Under the pieces are notes generated by a model. It was not told the origin of the DNA and did no database searches. It worked only from the letters and a program-made list of their open reading frames with translations. The translations under genes were made by a program, and so were the position numbers. From Rhodospirillaceae bacterium (GTDB lineage: Bacteria; Pseudomonadota; Alphaproteobacteria; UBA828), in NCBI GenBank assembly GCA_002728135.1, contig PBVE01000023.1, positions 186,001 through 250,000 on the forward strand: a stretch of DNA of 64,000 nt. The letters are read 5' to 3'. This document shows, one piece after another, positions 16,811 through 26,723 of the stretch; positions within the stretch are counted from its first letter, which is position 1; every line of letters starts with the position of its first letter.

Positions 16811-17704
16811 TCATTTCCTCTGGCCGATAATAGCGGAAAGATTATTTATTATTTCAGAGTCCTGCTCTGCAGCTTCAGTCATTAGAGCATTATCCAGAGC
16901 CCTATCACAACCACCCCCACAATATGTTCTTTCGATTTCTATTTCTTTAGCTAGAAGGCTTACAAGACTTCTAGCCTTGTTTGCATTTTCATTGACGCAT
17001 TTGATCACTTTATCAACGGTTACGGCCTCGTGGCCTGAATGCCAGCAGTCGTAGTCGGTAACCATACCAACTGTTGCATAACATATCTCAGCCTCACGTG
17101 CTAACTTGGCTTCTGGCATGTTAGTCATCCCAATTATGCTACATCCCCAATTTCTATAAAGATTAGACTCTGCAAATGAAGAAAACTGTGGCCCTTCTAT
17201 AACGATATAGGTTCCCTTTGAATGAAGTTTTAGGTCGGGTAATAATTTACCCGAAGTAAAGATTTTTTTAGCAAGGCGATTACAAACTGGGTTTGCCATA
17301 CTAACATGTGCAACGCATCCAGAACCAAAGAATGAATTATTTCGGAGGAAGGTGCGGTCTATAAACTGATCAGCAACAACAAAATCTCCAGGTTCAAAGT
17401 CTTGGCGTAGTGAGCCAACTGCCGAAAGGGAAATTATATCAGTTACCCCTAATCTTTTTAGGGAGTCGATATTTGCTCGAAAATTTATTGATGTAGGAGA
17501 GTGTATATGGCCTCTGCCATGACGTGGTAAAAAGACAATTTCTAGACCATTTAGAACCCCACATAAAAATTTATCAGAGGGGGTACCAAATGGACTTTCT
17601 ACATCGATCCAGTTTGAATTTTTAAGTCCGTCTATTTCATACAGGCCGCTCCCACCAATGATGCCTAGCTTAGTTTTACGAGTGTGGTCATCAAGGCTAC
17701 TCAT
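16811..17704 (-). CDS. S-methyl-5'-thioadenosine phosphorylase
   Basis: 297 aa. Hallmarks of the MTAP/PNP class: 'LGIIGGSGLYEIDGL' near residue 12, the phosphate site 'LPRHGRGHIHSPTSINFRAN' near 57, 'GPQFSSFAE' near 170 and 'IIGMTNMPEAKLAREAEICY' near 190. It phosphorolyses methylthioadenosine to adenine and methylthioribose-1-phosphate in methionine salvage. It overlaps the upstream dienelactone hydrolase-like gene by 4 bases. No adenine phosphoribosyltransferase or MtnA gene is adjacent here. Confidence 0.92.
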   Translation of the reverse strand: MSSLDDHTRKTKLGIIGGSGLYEIDGLKNSNWIDVESPFGTPSDKFLCGVLNGLEIVFLPRHGRGHIHSPTSINFRANIDSLKRLGVTDIISLSAVGSLRQDFEPGDFVVADQFIDRTFLRNNSFFGSGCVAHVSMANPVCNRLAKKIFTSGKLLPDLKLHSKGTYIVIEGPQFSSFAESNLYRNWGCSIIGMTNMPEAKLAREAEICYATVGMVTDYDCWHSGHEAVTVDKVIKCVNENANKARSLVSLLAKEIEIERTYCGGGCDRALDNALMTEAAEQDSEIINNLSAIIGQRK

Positions 17705-18375
17705 CTCAGGTGTTCCCTGAGATGGTCAAGAGTTCGTGAGAGTGCCTGTTTACTTGATTTGGAGTCAAAGTCAGAGCGTTTATTACAGTTAAATCCATGA
17801 TTGGCACCTTTATAAACATATACTCCAATCTGTGGGTGTTGATTACTTATTTTTTCAACGTTGCTTATGGGGATTGACGTATCTTCCGACCCAAAATGAA
17901 GGATGGTTGGACATCGGGGTAACTCGGAATAAAACTCAATTATTTGACCACCATAATATCCAATTGTTGCATCAGGGCTTAGTCTGCAAGCGGATAGAAA
18001 AGCAAGTGAACCACCCCAGCAATATCCTAATACACCTATTTTTGAACAATTTCTTTTTCTTAAAAAATCAATTGATGCTTGTATATCAAGTAATGGTTTT
18101 TCCCATCCTATTTTAGACTTTAATGTGCGCCCTTTTTTAATATCTTTCTCTAAATAGTTAAGTTCAACATTCTTTTCAGTGCGGTCAAATAAAGATGGAG
18201 CAAGTGAAGTAAACCCATAGCTAGAATAGGAGTCGCAGACCTCTCTTATATGTGTATTTACCCCAAAAATCTCTTGGAGAATAACTAGCCCTTGTCCTGT
18301 TTGTTCTTGAGGTTCTGCAATATAAGCACCAAAATTATGGCCATCTTTGGAAGCAATGTTTATTTTATCAGTCAT
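17701..18375 (-). CDS. Dienelactone hydrolase family protein
   Basis: 224 aa alpha/beta hydrolase of the DLH family. The nucleophile is Cys in 'IGVLGYCWGGSLAF' (near residue 120), Asp is in 'GSEDTSIP' and His in 'GANHGFNC'. 'ILQEIFGVNTHIREVCD' near residue 33 is also typical. The family hydrolyses dienelactones from chlorocatechols but includes many housekeeping members of unknown substrate. There are no catechol-pathway genes nearby, so the substrate is open. It is upstream of, and coupled to, MTAP. Confidence 0.88.
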   Translation of the reverse strand: MTDKINIASKDGHNFGAYIAEPQEQTGQGLVILQEIFGVNTHIREVCDSYSSYGFTSLAPSLFDRTEKNVELNYLEKDIKKGRTLKSKIGWEKPLLDIQASIDFLRKRNCSKIGVLGYCWGGSLAFLSACRLSPDATIGYYGGQIIEFYSELPRCPTILHFGSEDTSIPISNVEKISNQHPQIGVYVYKGANHGFNCNKRSDFDSKSSKQALSRTLDHLREHLR

Positions 18376-18434
18376 TTATAACTCCGGTGTATTAATTTGA
18401 TTTAGAAAAGTTAGTTTATAGATGTAAAGTATTT

Positions 18435-19535
18435 TTAGACATTAAATCTAAAAAGGATTATATCCTTATTATTAACGAGATATTGGCGACCTTCTTGTCT
18501 CATTCTCCCAGCTTCTTTAGCTCCCTGTTCTCCGCTATATTCTATATAATCCTTAAAAGATATTGTTTCTGCACATATAAATCCACGCGAGAAATCTGTA
18601 TGAATTACACCTGCGGCATTTTGAGCGTTAGTGCCTTGTTTAATTGTCCATGCACGGCTTTCTTTTTCGCCAGCCGTAAAAAAACTGATTAAACTTAGTA
18701 AATCGTATCCACCCTTAACTAAACGTTCTAAACCAAACTCTTTAAGCCCAAGAGAGTTTATAAATTCCTCTCTTTCATTAAAATCCTCTAAACTAGCAAT
18801 TTCTGATTCAATAGCGGCAGAGATAGTAATATATTTAGCATTCTCAGCTTTGGAAAAAACCTCTACTTTCTTTGAATTATTGTTTCCAACATGAACACTC
18901 TTTTCATCAACATTACATACATAAAGAACAGGCTTTGCAGTCAGTAACTGAAAGCTTCTCATTATTTTTGTCTCATCATTGTTACCTACAAATAATCGTG
19001 ATGGTTTACCATCTCTGAGGATTTCTGTAATTTTTTCTGCTATGGGTAAAGCATCTTTTGCAAATTTGTCACCACTTTTTGATTTTTTTTGTAAATTATT
19101 TGTTTGTTTTTCAATGCTTTCGAGGTCTGCTAGCATAAGTTCAATTTCAATTAGATTTATATCTCTTATTGGATCTATGTCACCTTCCACGTGACTGACC
19201 TGTTCATCATCAAAGCATCGAACTAGATGAATAATTGCGTCAACTTCCCGAATATTACCCAAAAACTGATTTCCTAAACCTTCACCTTTATTTGCTCCAC
19301 GAACAAGACCTGCAATATCAACAACTTCAAGCTGAGCTGGAATAACTTTTCTTGATTTTGCTAATTTGGAAACTTCTATTAATTCTGAATCAATAACTGG
19401 TACTCTTCCAACATGTGGCTCTACTGTGCAGAAAGGATAATTACCCACCTCAGCAGATTGAGTATTAGTTAGTGCGTTAAAAAGGGTTGATTTTCCAACA
19501 TTTGGTAGTCCAACAATACCACAACGAAAACCCAT
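18435..19535 (-). CDS. ychF: Redox-regulated ribosome-binding ATPase YchF
   Basis: 366 aa, normal for the Obg-related YchF/OLA1 family. G1 'GLPNVGKSTLFNALT' at 8-22, G3 'DIAGLVRGANKGEGLGN' near 73, an antiparallel coiled coil around 130-165, and a C-terminal TGS domain with 'SRAWTIKQGTNAQNAAGVIH'. The family binds ribosomes and prefers ATP. It lies in the ychF-pth-rplY-prs order conserved in alphaproteobacteria. Confidence 0.95.
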   Translation of the reverse strand: MGFRCGIVGLPNVGKSTLFNALTNTQSAEVGNYPFCTVEPHVGRVPVIDSELIEVSKLAKSRKVIPAQLEVVDIAGLVRGANKGEGLGNQFLGNIREVDAIIHLVRCFDDEQVSHVEGDIDPIRDINLIEIELMLADLESIEKQTNNLQKKSKSGDKFAKDALPIAEKITEILRDGKPSRLFVGNNDETKIMRSFQLLTAKPVLYVCNVDEKSVHVGNNNSKKVEVFSKAENAKYITISAAIESEIASLEDFNEREEFINSLGLKEFGLERLVKGGYDLLSLISFFTAGEKESRAWTIKQGTNAQNAAGVIHTDFSRGFICAETISFKDYIEYSGEQGAKEAGRMRQEGRQYLVNNKDIILFRFNV

Positions 19536-19595
19536 TTTACCTCCATAAAATTAACAATTTTACTTTTTATATTAAAAGTTATTACAAATAATTTA

Positions 19596-20189
19596 CTAAC
19601 TTGGAGATAATATGGGATTAGAAATTGTGAGAGAAGCTTTAGTTAAAAATTTATTTGCATCACCTTCTAATAAATCAGGAATACATGTGGTAATCGATCC
19701 TAATATTTTTGCTAACCACTCTTTTTCGTGTTGCTCAAAGCTACTAAGAACATAATTTTTTGTATTTGTTTTGTTGATGGGTTTTCCTATACCTATCCTT
19801 ACTCTCCAATAATTACTCCCTATATATTCAGAAATGCTCTTAAGCCCATTATGCCCGGCATCACCACCGCCTAATTTAGCCTTAATTTTTCCAGGCTTTA
19901 GATCTAATTCGTCATGAATAATAATAACTTTATCTGGAGGTATTTTATAAAAGCGTGATGTTGCAGCTACAGATTTTCCAGAATTGTTCATATATGTAGA
20001 TGGTTTTAGGGCAATGACTCTTTTATTGTTCACTTTCCCCTCTGATAAATCTCCATAGAAACGTTTATTTTTATGATACGAGCTGAACTTGTATTGTTCT
20101 GCGATATTTTCGAGCGCCATAAATCCAATATTATGTCGGTCGTTAAGGTGTCTGGCGCCAGGGTTTCCAAGCCCAACAAGCAAATTCAT
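19596..20189 (-). CDS. pth: Peptidyl-tRNA hydrolase
   Basis: 197 aa. Motifs 'LLVGLGNPG' at the N-terminus, catalytic His in 'DRHNIGFMALE' near residue 20, 'KPSTYMNNSGKSV' near 62 and 'IHDELDLKPGKIKAKLGGG' near 90 followed by 'AGHNGLKSI'. The enzyme releases tRNA from peptidyl-tRNAs that drop off ribosomes. Located 29 bases downstream of rplY, consistent with cotranscription. Confidence 0.96.
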   Translation of the reverse strand: MNLLVGLGNPGARHLNDRHNIGFMALENIAEQYKFSSYHKNKRFYGDLSEGKVNNKRVIALKPSTYMNNSGKSVAATSRFYKIPPDKVIIIHDELDLKPGKIKAKLGGGDAGHNGLKSISEYIGSNYWRVRIGIGKPINKTNTKNYVLSSFEQHEKEWLAKILGSITTCIPDLLEGDANKFLTKASLTISNPILSPS

Positions 20190-20218
20190 TAGATTATTTT
20201 CTTGCTATGGTATCAGCC

Positions 20219-20902
20219 TTAATCCTCATTGGAGGAATTCGCTGATTCACCTTCTGTATCATTAGAAGATGCACTATCCGCAAGTTTTTCAGTTTCTTCA
20301 TCTTCTTCTCCTGTGGCTGAGTCTTCTTCAACCATCACGGTCGGAGCTGCAATAGTAGCAATTGTAAAATCTCTATCAGTTATGGTTGGGCTTACACCAT
20401 CAGGTAATATTATCTGGCTAATATGTAAGCTATCTCCAATATCTGAATTGGCAATATCTAGTTCAATCATATCAGGAATAGATTCGACTGGACATAATAA
20501 CTCAACTGAACGTCTTACTATATTTAGAACCCCACCACGCTTTAGGCCCACACAAACATCTTCGCCTATAAAATTAACTGCAACATCAACAGATATTTTT
20601 GCACCTTCAACAAAAAGTAAGAAGTCAATGTGGAGCGGTTTATCTGTGACAGGGTCTAATTGGACATCACGAGGTAAAACGCGAACTTTTTTTCCGTCAA
20701 GCTCTATATCAAAAAGCCGTGAAAAGAATCCAGATTGTTTATATTCTTTATCAAATTTTCTAGATTCAATTGAAACATGGGATGGTGCTTTATCTCCACC
20801 GTATATTACTGCAGGAATTTTCCCTTCACGTCTTAGACTTCGTGAAGCTCCTTTCCCTTGATTTTGCCGCGTCTCAGCATTTATTGTGATTATATTAGAC
20901 AT
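20219..20902 (-). CDS. rplY: 50S ribosomal protein L25 / Ctc (TL5 type)
   Basis: 227 aa, the long two-domain TL5/Ctc form. The N-terminal L25 domain has 'GKGASRSLRREGKIPAVIYG' (about 16-35), which binds 5S rRNA. A beta-rich C-terminal domain follows ('VDVAVNFIGEDVCVGLKRGG', 'GDSLHISQIILPDGV'). The last 30 residues are an acidic Glu/Ser/Asp tail without clear structure. Standard position between prs and pth. Confidence 0.94.
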   Translation of the reverse strand: MSNIITINAETRQNQGKGASRSLRREGKIPAVIYGGDKAPSHVSIESRKFDKEYKQSGFFSRLFDIELDGKKVRVLPRDVQLDPVTDKPLHIDFLLFVEGAKISVDVAVNFIGEDVCVGLKRGGVLNIVRRSVELLCPVESIPDMIELDIANSDIGDSLHISQIILPDGVSPTITDRDFTIATIAAPTVMVEEDSATGEEDEETEKLADSASSNDTEGESANSSNED

Positions 20903-20958
20903 TCTAGGCGTTCCTTAGATATTGTTAATTATATTGTTCAATAGAAATTGTTGATCAG

Positions 20959-21891
20959 TTAATCAAATAGACTTGAAACAGATGATTCTGTACTAATTCG
21001 TTGAATGGCCTCCGCAATTAAACCCGATATAGAGAGTACATGTATGTTTTTAGTTACCCTAACTGCCTCTGTCATAGCTATACTATCTGTAACTATAAGT
21101 GATTCTAAAGATGATGAAGCAACTCTAGCAGTTGCTCCTCCCGATAGCACAGCGTGTGTAACATATGCATGAACAGAACTGGCTCCTGCTTTTTTGAGTG
21201 CTGTAGCGGCATTACAAAGTGTTCCTGCTGAGTCGACTATATCATCAACCATTATACAATTCCTACCTGATACATCACCAATAATATTCATTACTTCTGA
21301 GACGCCAGCTTTTTCTCGCCTTTTATCAACAATGGCTAAGTCTGCGTTATGTCTTTGAGCAATTGATCTAGCTCTTAATACGCCACCAACATCAGGGGAA
21401 ACAAACATAAGTTTATTTCCATCAAATCGTTCATTGATATCGTCTGAGATCACAGGTGCAGCAAATAAATTATCAACAGGAATGTCAAAAAACCCTTGTA
21501 TTTGTCCTGCATGTAGGTCGAGCGTAAGAACGCGGTTTGCACCAGCTGCAGTTATAAGGTTTGCAACTAGTTTTGCTGAAATAGGTGTTCTTGCTGCAGA
21601 CTTACGATCCTGACGTGCGTAACCAAAGTATGGCAAAATAGCCGTTATACGTCGAGCAGATGCCCGTTTTAATGCATCAATGCAAACTAACAATTCCATT
21701 AAATTATCATTTGCTGGATAAGAGGTAGATTGTATTAAGAATACATCTTCACCCCTAACATTCTCATGAATTTCGACAAACACTTCCATATCCGCAAAAC
21801 GGTGCACAGAGGCCCTTGTAAGCGGTATATTTAGAGCTGCAGCTATTGCTTCTGCCAACTGTCGGTTGCTATTGCCTGCAAGAAGTTTCAT
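20959..21891 (-). CDS. prs: Ribose-phosphate pyrophosphokinase
   Basis: 310 aa. It makes PRPP from ribose 5-phosphate and ATP. Conserved segments: '[23 protein letters not shown]' (about 30-52), '[17 protein letters not shown]' near 95, catalytic-loop region 'AIVDKRRE' near 190, and the PRPP site '[18 protein letters not shown]' near 212. Transcribed toward rplY with a 56-base gap. Confidence 0.97.
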   Translation of the reverse strand: MKLLAGNSNRQLAEAIAAALNIPLTRASVHRFADMEVFVEIHENVRGEDVFLIQSTSYPANDNLMELLVCIDALKRASARRITAILPYFGYARQDRKSAARTPISAKLVANLITAAGANRVLTLDLHAGQIQGFFDIPVDNLFAAPVISDDINERFDGNKLMFVSPDVGGVLRARSIAQRHNADLAIVDKRREKAGVSEVMNIIGDVSGRNCIMVDDIVDSAGTLCNAATALKKAGASSVHAYVTHAVLSGGATARVASSSLESLIVTDSIAMTEAVRVTKNIHVLSISGLIAEAIQRISTESSVSSLFD

Positions 21892-22000
21892 TTTTCTTTG
21901 TGCCCGGTTCTTGTCTAATATTTAAGACTTGTTGAGCAATTATTACCTAATTTCTTTACGTGCGGGAATGTATCAATAGGCTTCTTACCTGTAAACGGAT

Positions 22001-22849
22001 TTAATTTCCTCTTTGAGGAAAATTTCTTTGTAACTCTGTATTTTCCAATATTGATCTAATTGGTATAACCGCATTATTTACTATTATTTCTGCTTCATCC
22101 TCTAATTTTTTTCCAATATTATTTTGAGATAGCCAATTTTGTTGGGTGACAGTTCCAATCTTTTCACCATTTGCGTGCATTATAGTCCAATCAATAATTA
22201 CTAACTGAAGTTTATTATCTTTTTCAGCCAAGTAAACACTCCCAGAAATTAAGAACTCTGCTTTGATGATGTTCTTAGAAATTAGTATATTAGGTGAAAC
22301 AATCTTACTACTCAATTTGTTTTGTAAAACCTCAGTAATTGCCTTCAAATCTCCATCAATAGGTAATATACCCAGATAAATTAAGTTTTTATTTTGCGTA
22401 GTAAGCTTATCTAATGAGTTTAGAGAATTTGCAATTTTTTTAGCAGCAATTTGTGCGTGCATAAGGATTTGTTTCTTTTCCAAAAAATTGACTTTAATTT
22501 GCAGAATTGATTTTCCATCTGTTTCTAGAAGATTCCATAATATTTTTCCATGTTTGAATTCTGATGAAAGTACAAGATCTCCAATATAATTGGTTCCATA
22601 GTGGGTTAAAAAACCTTGTTTTTGAAGTTCCTTTGCAACTAAGTCTGCAAGTTGTTCGCCCTTATGAAGTGAAATCCCTGAAGTTGGAATAACATTGATT
22701 ATAGAATTATTGATTACGTTAAGATCACTTATGTTAGGCGGTTGTTTATTCTCTGGTTTAAAAGGCCTCTCTAGCTCAACACACGAGCTTGTGCTTATTA
22801 AAAGCGACACTAGAGTTATTAATGATAATTTACGTAACAATAGCGACAC
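22001..22849 (-). CDS. Hypothetical lipoprotein
   Basis: 282 aa from GTG 22849. I do not recognise a functional family. A short basic N-terminus and hydrophobic stretch end in 'LISTSSC', a lipobox with Cys23, so the protein is probably lipidated and envelope-located. The mature part is mixed alpha/beta with 'LVAKELQKQGFLTHY' near 85 and a C-terminal 'DEAEIIVNNAVIPIRSIL' helix. An in-frame TTG at 22873 would only lengthen the signal region. It lies between pgeF and prs, a slot where other alphaproteobacteria also carry an uncharacterised lipoprotein gene. Confidence 0.65.
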   Translation of the reverse strand: MSLLLRKLSLITLVSLLISTSSCVELERPFKPENKQPPNISDLNVINNSIINVIPTSGISLHKGEQLADLVAKELQKQGFLTHYGTNYIGDLVLSSEFKHGKILWNLLETDGKSILQIKVNFLEKKQILMHAQIAAKKIANSLNSLDKLTTQNKNLIYLGILPIDGDLKAITEVLQNKLSSKIVSPNILISKNIIKAEFLISGSVYLAEKDNKLQLVIIDWTIMHANGEKIGTVTQQNWLSQNNIGKKLEDEAEIIVNNAVIPIRSILENTELQRNFPQRGN

Positions 22850-22909
22850 AACTCGCCACCAATGTAATTGCAAGCAACGCTATAAAGTATACAATATAAG
22901 GCATGGGGG

Positions 22910-23683
22910 TTATAGCTCCAAGACTATGCTAGACAGTAATCTCCCATAATCTTTATACCCTTTATGACAGTTTCTTCTATAGCTAAAAAATTTGTTTTGA
23001 TGAGCATAAGTATCTAAGCCCAAGCTTGAAGCAACTCTAACACCAGTGTTCTCCAGTCGTTTAATTATATAACTCGGAAGATCAAACATCCAAAAATTAG
23101 TTTGTGAAGATTTTTTAAAAAAAAATGCGTTATTGTCATTATTTTCTATAAATAAATTACGAAATTCATTTCCAACTTCATAACTTTTAGGGCCAATTGT
23201 GGGGCCAATTACGGCATTAGTATTTTCCGGATTGGCTCCTAATTCGGCCATAAGGCCAATTGTCGATTCAATGATTCCGCTGAGAGCACCACGCCAACCT
23301 GCATGGGCAGCTGCTATCACACCGCATTTATAGTTTGCAAGAAGTATGGGAGCACAGTCAGCAGTCAAAATACCAAGAGCGATGTCTGGTTTGTTTGTAA
23401 CTAGAGCATCACATTTAAGGTCTTTAGATTGGTATTTTTGTGTTTCTATTTTAAGGGCAATATTGCTGTGTGTTTGCCAAGAAGTTACTAGAGAATCATT
23501 ATTCAGGTTAAAAAAATGCATAGCTCTTTTTCTATTTTCTTCTACTGCTTCTGGGAAGTCACGGGAACCTATTCCACAATTTAATGAGTTATATACCCCC
23601 TTACTCACCCCCCCTTCTCGAGTAAAGAACCCGTGATTAATTTTTGGTAGTTTAAGTTTAGGATGTTGTATGGGTTTTAACAT
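22910..23683 (-). CDS. pgeF: Peptidoglycan editing factor / polyphenol oxidase family (YfiH)
   Basis: 257 aa. The multicopper-like fold signatures are 'HGFFTREGGVSKGVYNSLN', 'ADCAPILLA', 'GVIAAAHAGWRGALSGI' and 'GPTIGPKSYEVG', which include the Cys and His residues used for metal binding in YfiH/PgeF proteins. E. coli YfiH removes misincorporated Ser from peptidoglycan precursors; laccase activity has been reported for relatives. It follows the MidA-like methyltransferase by about 54 bases, the usual order in this class. Confidence 0.92.
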   Translation of the reverse strand: MLKPIQHPKLKLPKINHGFFTREGGVSKGVYNSLNCGIGSRDFPEAVEENRKRAMHFFNLNNDSLVTSWQTHSNIALKIETQKYQSKDLKCDALVTNKPDIALGILTADCAPILLANYKCGVIAAAHAGWRGALSGIIESTIGLMAELGANPENTNAVIGPTIGPKSYEVGNEFRNLFIENNDNNAFFFKKSSQTNFWMFDLPSYIIKRLENTGVRVASSLGLDTYAHQNKFFSYRRNCHKGYKDYGRLLSSIVLEL

Positions 23684-23737
23684 TTTATTTCCGATTAGTT
23701 AGAGTATGTGTATAAAAATAACATCTAAATACTAGAA

Positions 23738-24820
23738 CTAAAAACCTGGTGGTACTGGTGAACCTCTTTTAGTTATTGCTACAACTTTAAACATTTGGCC
23801 CATACCGTTTGGATCGATTAGCCGTTTTAGGGCAGACTCAATTTTAAGAGCCGATGAGCTATTAGCGTTTTTTAGGAGTTTTGCAGCACGAGTTTCAATA
23901 CCAATACGCCGAAGGAACTCCCCTTGAGTTATTGGACCGAAGAAGTTGGTATTTGTATCAGATACAGCTCTTTTTAAAGATTCAAAATCCACATGTGCAG
24001 TAATATCTGCTATCCCAGGATTTTCAAGGACTGAATGACTCTGGTGGTTTTTAACAGCTTGAAGAGTTTCGCCTATACTTGTTTTGTTATGTCCATAGTC
24101 AACAATTAGAATTGCTCCGCCTTTATTTTCCACTCTTTTAGCCAAAGAAAGGATAGTTATCTCGCGTGACGGACTATATTCAAAAATTTCACCATCAGTT
24201 ACTTTAAGATTTAAAATATTAGAAGGTAAACTGTCTATTTGTATTGGCGGACCTAAGGTAAAAAAAAGTTCAAAAGGTTCTTTTTCTCTTAAACTTATTC
24301 TTCTTTCATACCATTTGTAGTTATTACCAACGACTTGGAGAATCGGTAAGGCATCGAAAAATTCATTGGCGATGAAAATAGTTTGATCATGAGGTAATTT
24401 AGAAATACTTGGATACCACTTAGGCTTGTAATTAATTAATTTTGCCTGTTGAAGAAGTTTAAGTTTTTGACTAATTTCGACAAGGTTAATTTGAATTTTA
24501 TTATCTAAATCAGTAACCATTTTGACTGCACGTAAGATATCTTTCATAAGCGTGCCTTTTCCAGGCCCAATTTCTGTTAAACTTAGATTTTTATCTCCGT
24601 TTGTTTGTTGCCATGTTACCAATGCCCAAAGTCCGAGCATTTCTCCAAACATTTGTGATATTTCTGGTGCGGTTATAAAGTCACCTTCTCCACCGATAGA
24701 ATCTCTAGAAGAGTAATAACCATATTTAGGGTGGCTGAGAACTAAACTCATGAATCTTTCAACTGTTATTGATCCTTGTTGATAAATCTCAGTTTTTATA
24801 ACGTACTCCAAAGGAGACAT
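23738..24820 (-). CDS. SAM-dependent methyltransferase, MidA/NDUFAF7 family
   Basis: 360 aa. Family landmarks: 'HPKYGYYSSRDSIGGEGDFITAPEISQMFGEMLG' region near residues 30-63 and the SAM-binding loop 'TEIGPGKGTLMKDIL' near 82, plus 'IFIANEFFDALPI' near 150. The mitochondrial homologue NDUFAF7 methylates an arginine of a complex I subunit; a similar role in bacteria is assumed, not shown. It is 2 bases from lgt and probably cotranscribed. Confidence 0.92.
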   Translation of the reverse strand: MSPLEYVIKTEIYQQGSITVERFMSLVLSHPKYGYYSSRDSIGGEGDFITAPEISQMFGEMLGLWALVTWQQTNGDKNLSLTEIGPGKGTLMKDILRAVKMVTDLDNKIQINLVEISQKLKLLQQAKLINYKPKWYPSISKLPHDQTIFIANEFFDALPILQVVGNNYKWYERRISLREKEPFELFFTLGPPIQIDSLPSNILNLKVTDGEIFEYSPSREITILSLAKRVENKGGAILIVDYGHNKTSIGETLQAVKNHQSHSVLENPGIADITAHVDFESLKRAVSDTNTNFFGPITQGEFLRRIGIETRAAKLLKNANSSSALKIESALKRLIDPNGMGQMFKVVAITKRGSPVPPGF

Positions 24821-24822
24821 TT

Positions 24823-25629
24823 TTACTTTCTTATTCCTTTATAAATATGTTTAGTAATGATCGCGATTCCTAAGCATAACATTGGTATCGTCAATATTTG
24901 ACCCATTGTCATGCCCCAAAATAAATAACCGAGAGAAATGTCAGGTTCGCGGAAAAATTCAACTGTAATTCTAGAAATTCCATAGCCAATTAAAAAAATA
25001 CCACTTAAAAGTCCAGGCAAACTCCAGCCTCTTAAACTAAAGGCTACAAAGTTTAAAATTATAAACAAAATTAAACCTTCAAGTAATGCCTCGTAAAGTT
25101 GGCTGGGGTGCCTAGCTAGTCCATTTCCTGTTGGAAAAATTACTGCCCAAGGAACATTACTTGCTTTTCCGAAGAGCTCTCCATTTATAAAATTTGCAAT
25201 TCGACCAAAAAAAAGGCCAATTGGTGCACATAACGCAATACCATCAGTGATTTGCAGGATAGGTTTTTGCAATTTCCAAGAGAAGAAAATCAGGCCTAAA
25301 ATCATTCCCACTAAACCACCATGAAAGGACATTCCACCGGTCCAAATCATAGGAATTTGTTCTAGATTCTCAAAATAGTGAGAGGGTTGGTAAAAGAAAA
25401 CGTATCCTAGACGACCTCCAATTATTATTGCTATAGCTGAAATAACTAGTAGGTCATCCACTTGTCTTTTATTCAATGGGACTAGAGCTTTTCGTGCTAG
25501 ATAGCGTAAGTATTGCCATCCTAGTAATAGTCCCAAAAGATACGCCAGAGCATACCAGCGGATAGATATTGGTCCTACTTCTAAAAGAACAGGATCTATT
25601 GTTGGGAAGACTATAGCAGGAGTTATCAT
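24823..25629 (-). CDS. lgt: Phosphatidylglycerol-prolipoprotein diacylglyceryl transferase
   Basis: 268 aa with seven predicted membrane helices. Signature 'GRIANFINGELFGKA' near 143, 'HPSQLYEALLEGL' near 180 and 'PISIRWYALAYLLGLLLGW' in the first helices. The enzyme attaches diacylglycerol to lipobox Cys, the first step of lipoprotein maturation, and would act on the lipoprotein encoded 2 kb downstream. Its start overlaps the end of the heptose epimerase gene by 4 bases. Confidence 0.96.
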   Translation of the reverse strand: MITPAIVFPTIDPVLLEVGPISIRWYALAYLLGLLLGWQYLRYLARKALVPLNKRQVDDLLVISAIAIIIGGRLGYVFFYQPSHYFENLEQIPMIWTGGMSFHGGLVGMILGLIFFSWKLQKPILQITDGIALCAPIGLFFGRIANFINGELFGKASNVPWAVIFPTGNGLARHPSQLYEALLEGLILFIILNFVAFSLRGWSLPGLLSGIFLIGYGISRITVEFFREPDISLGYLFWGMTMGQILTIPMLCLGIAIITKHIYKGIRK

Positions 25630-26606
25630 CTGTATGGGTCTGTTTTTATCAGATATTCTTGGATATAAGTCATTATTCCTTGTTCAATGGGGGTTAGTTT
25701 TTGGTTATAGCCAGCCTCTGTTAATCGATTTATTTTAGCCTCGGTAAAGTATTGGTATTTTGATCTTAACGTATAAGGCATATCTATGTATTCAATGTTT
25801 ATATCCATACCTAACGCCAAAAACATGGACTCTGCGAGTTCATAAAATGTACGAGCTTGTCCTGTGCCCACGTTAAAAATTCCATTTACTTTAGGGTTTT
25901 TAAGAAGCCACAAAATAATTTTAACACAGTCTCCAACCCATATAAAATCACGAAGTTGGCCCCCATCAGAAAATCTAGGATTATAAGATTTAAATAATTT
26001 TATTGGTTTCCCAGAGATTGCATCTGGAAATGCTGTTGCTACAACACTGCGTTGATTTCCTTTATGGTATTCATTTGGTCCATAAACATTAAAAAATTTT
26101 AATCCAACCCATTGTGGGGGAGCTTGATGTCCTCGGTCAATTTTTTGTATTATCTTTCGGTCAAATAAATGTTTTGATCTACCATACAAATTCAAAGGTT
26201 TAAACTTAGATAAAGATCTAATACTTGTTTTGTCATCAAAGCCTATAGTGCCATTACCGTATGTTGCTGCTGACGATGCATATATCAGTGGCAACTCTAA
26301 TTTTGAGCACGTTTCCCAAATTTTAAGACTGTAGGAGTAATTGTTTTTAAAAAACAAGGAAGCATCATTAACTAAAGTTGAAGATGTTGCCCCCATATGT
26401 ATTATTGCTCTTATTTCTTTGCGGTTTTTTTCACAAAACTGGAACAGTTCATGTGGCTCAATAAAGTGTTTAAGTTTTCTCTTTGATATATTCTGAATGG
26501 CGGCATTCTGGGTATCAACAGCCACAAGGTTTACTTCACCACTGTCTTCTAACCCAGCAAGTATATTTGATCCAATAAACCCTGCACCACCTGTAACAAT
26601 AATCAT
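25626..26606 (-). CDS. hldD: ADP-glyceromanno-heptose 6-epimerase
   Basis: 326 aa extended SDR. Residues 1-12 give the NAD site 'MIIVTGGAGFIGSNIL'; 'IIHMGATSST' near 67, 'NNYSYSLKIWETC' near 88, 'YASSAATYGNG' near 108 and the catalytic Tyr/Lys pair in 'NLYGRSKHLFD' match HldD (RfaD) rather than generic epimerases. It forms ADP-L-glycero-D-manno-heptose for the LPS inner core. No other LPS genes are beside it; it overlaps lgt by 4 bases and is divergent from ubiK. Confidence 0.88.
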   Translation of the reverse strand: MIIVTGGAGFIGSNILAGLEDSGEVNLVAVDTQNAAIQNISKRKLKHFIEPHELFQFCEKNRKEIRAIIHMGATSSTLVNDASLFFKNNYSYSLKIWETCSKLELPLIYASSAATYGNGTIGFDDKTSIRSLSKFKPLNLYGRSKHLFDRKIIQKIDRGHQAPPQWVGLKFFNVYGPNEYHKGNQRSVVATAFPDAISGKPIKLFKSYNPRFSDGGQLRDFIWVGDCVKIILWLLKNPKVNGIFNVGTGQARTFYELAESMFLALGMDINIEYIDMPYTLRSKYQYFTEAKINRLTEAGYNQKLTPIEQGIMTYIQEYLIKTDPYR

Positions 26607-26723
26607 AATTTTTTGCCCCTGATTTATTGATTAACATAAACAGATATCAGTGTCATATCACTTTACCTTTAAGGCATGGTTAATGTATGTTTATTTTTAT
26701 AAACTATTATCTAGGAGTTTTTA

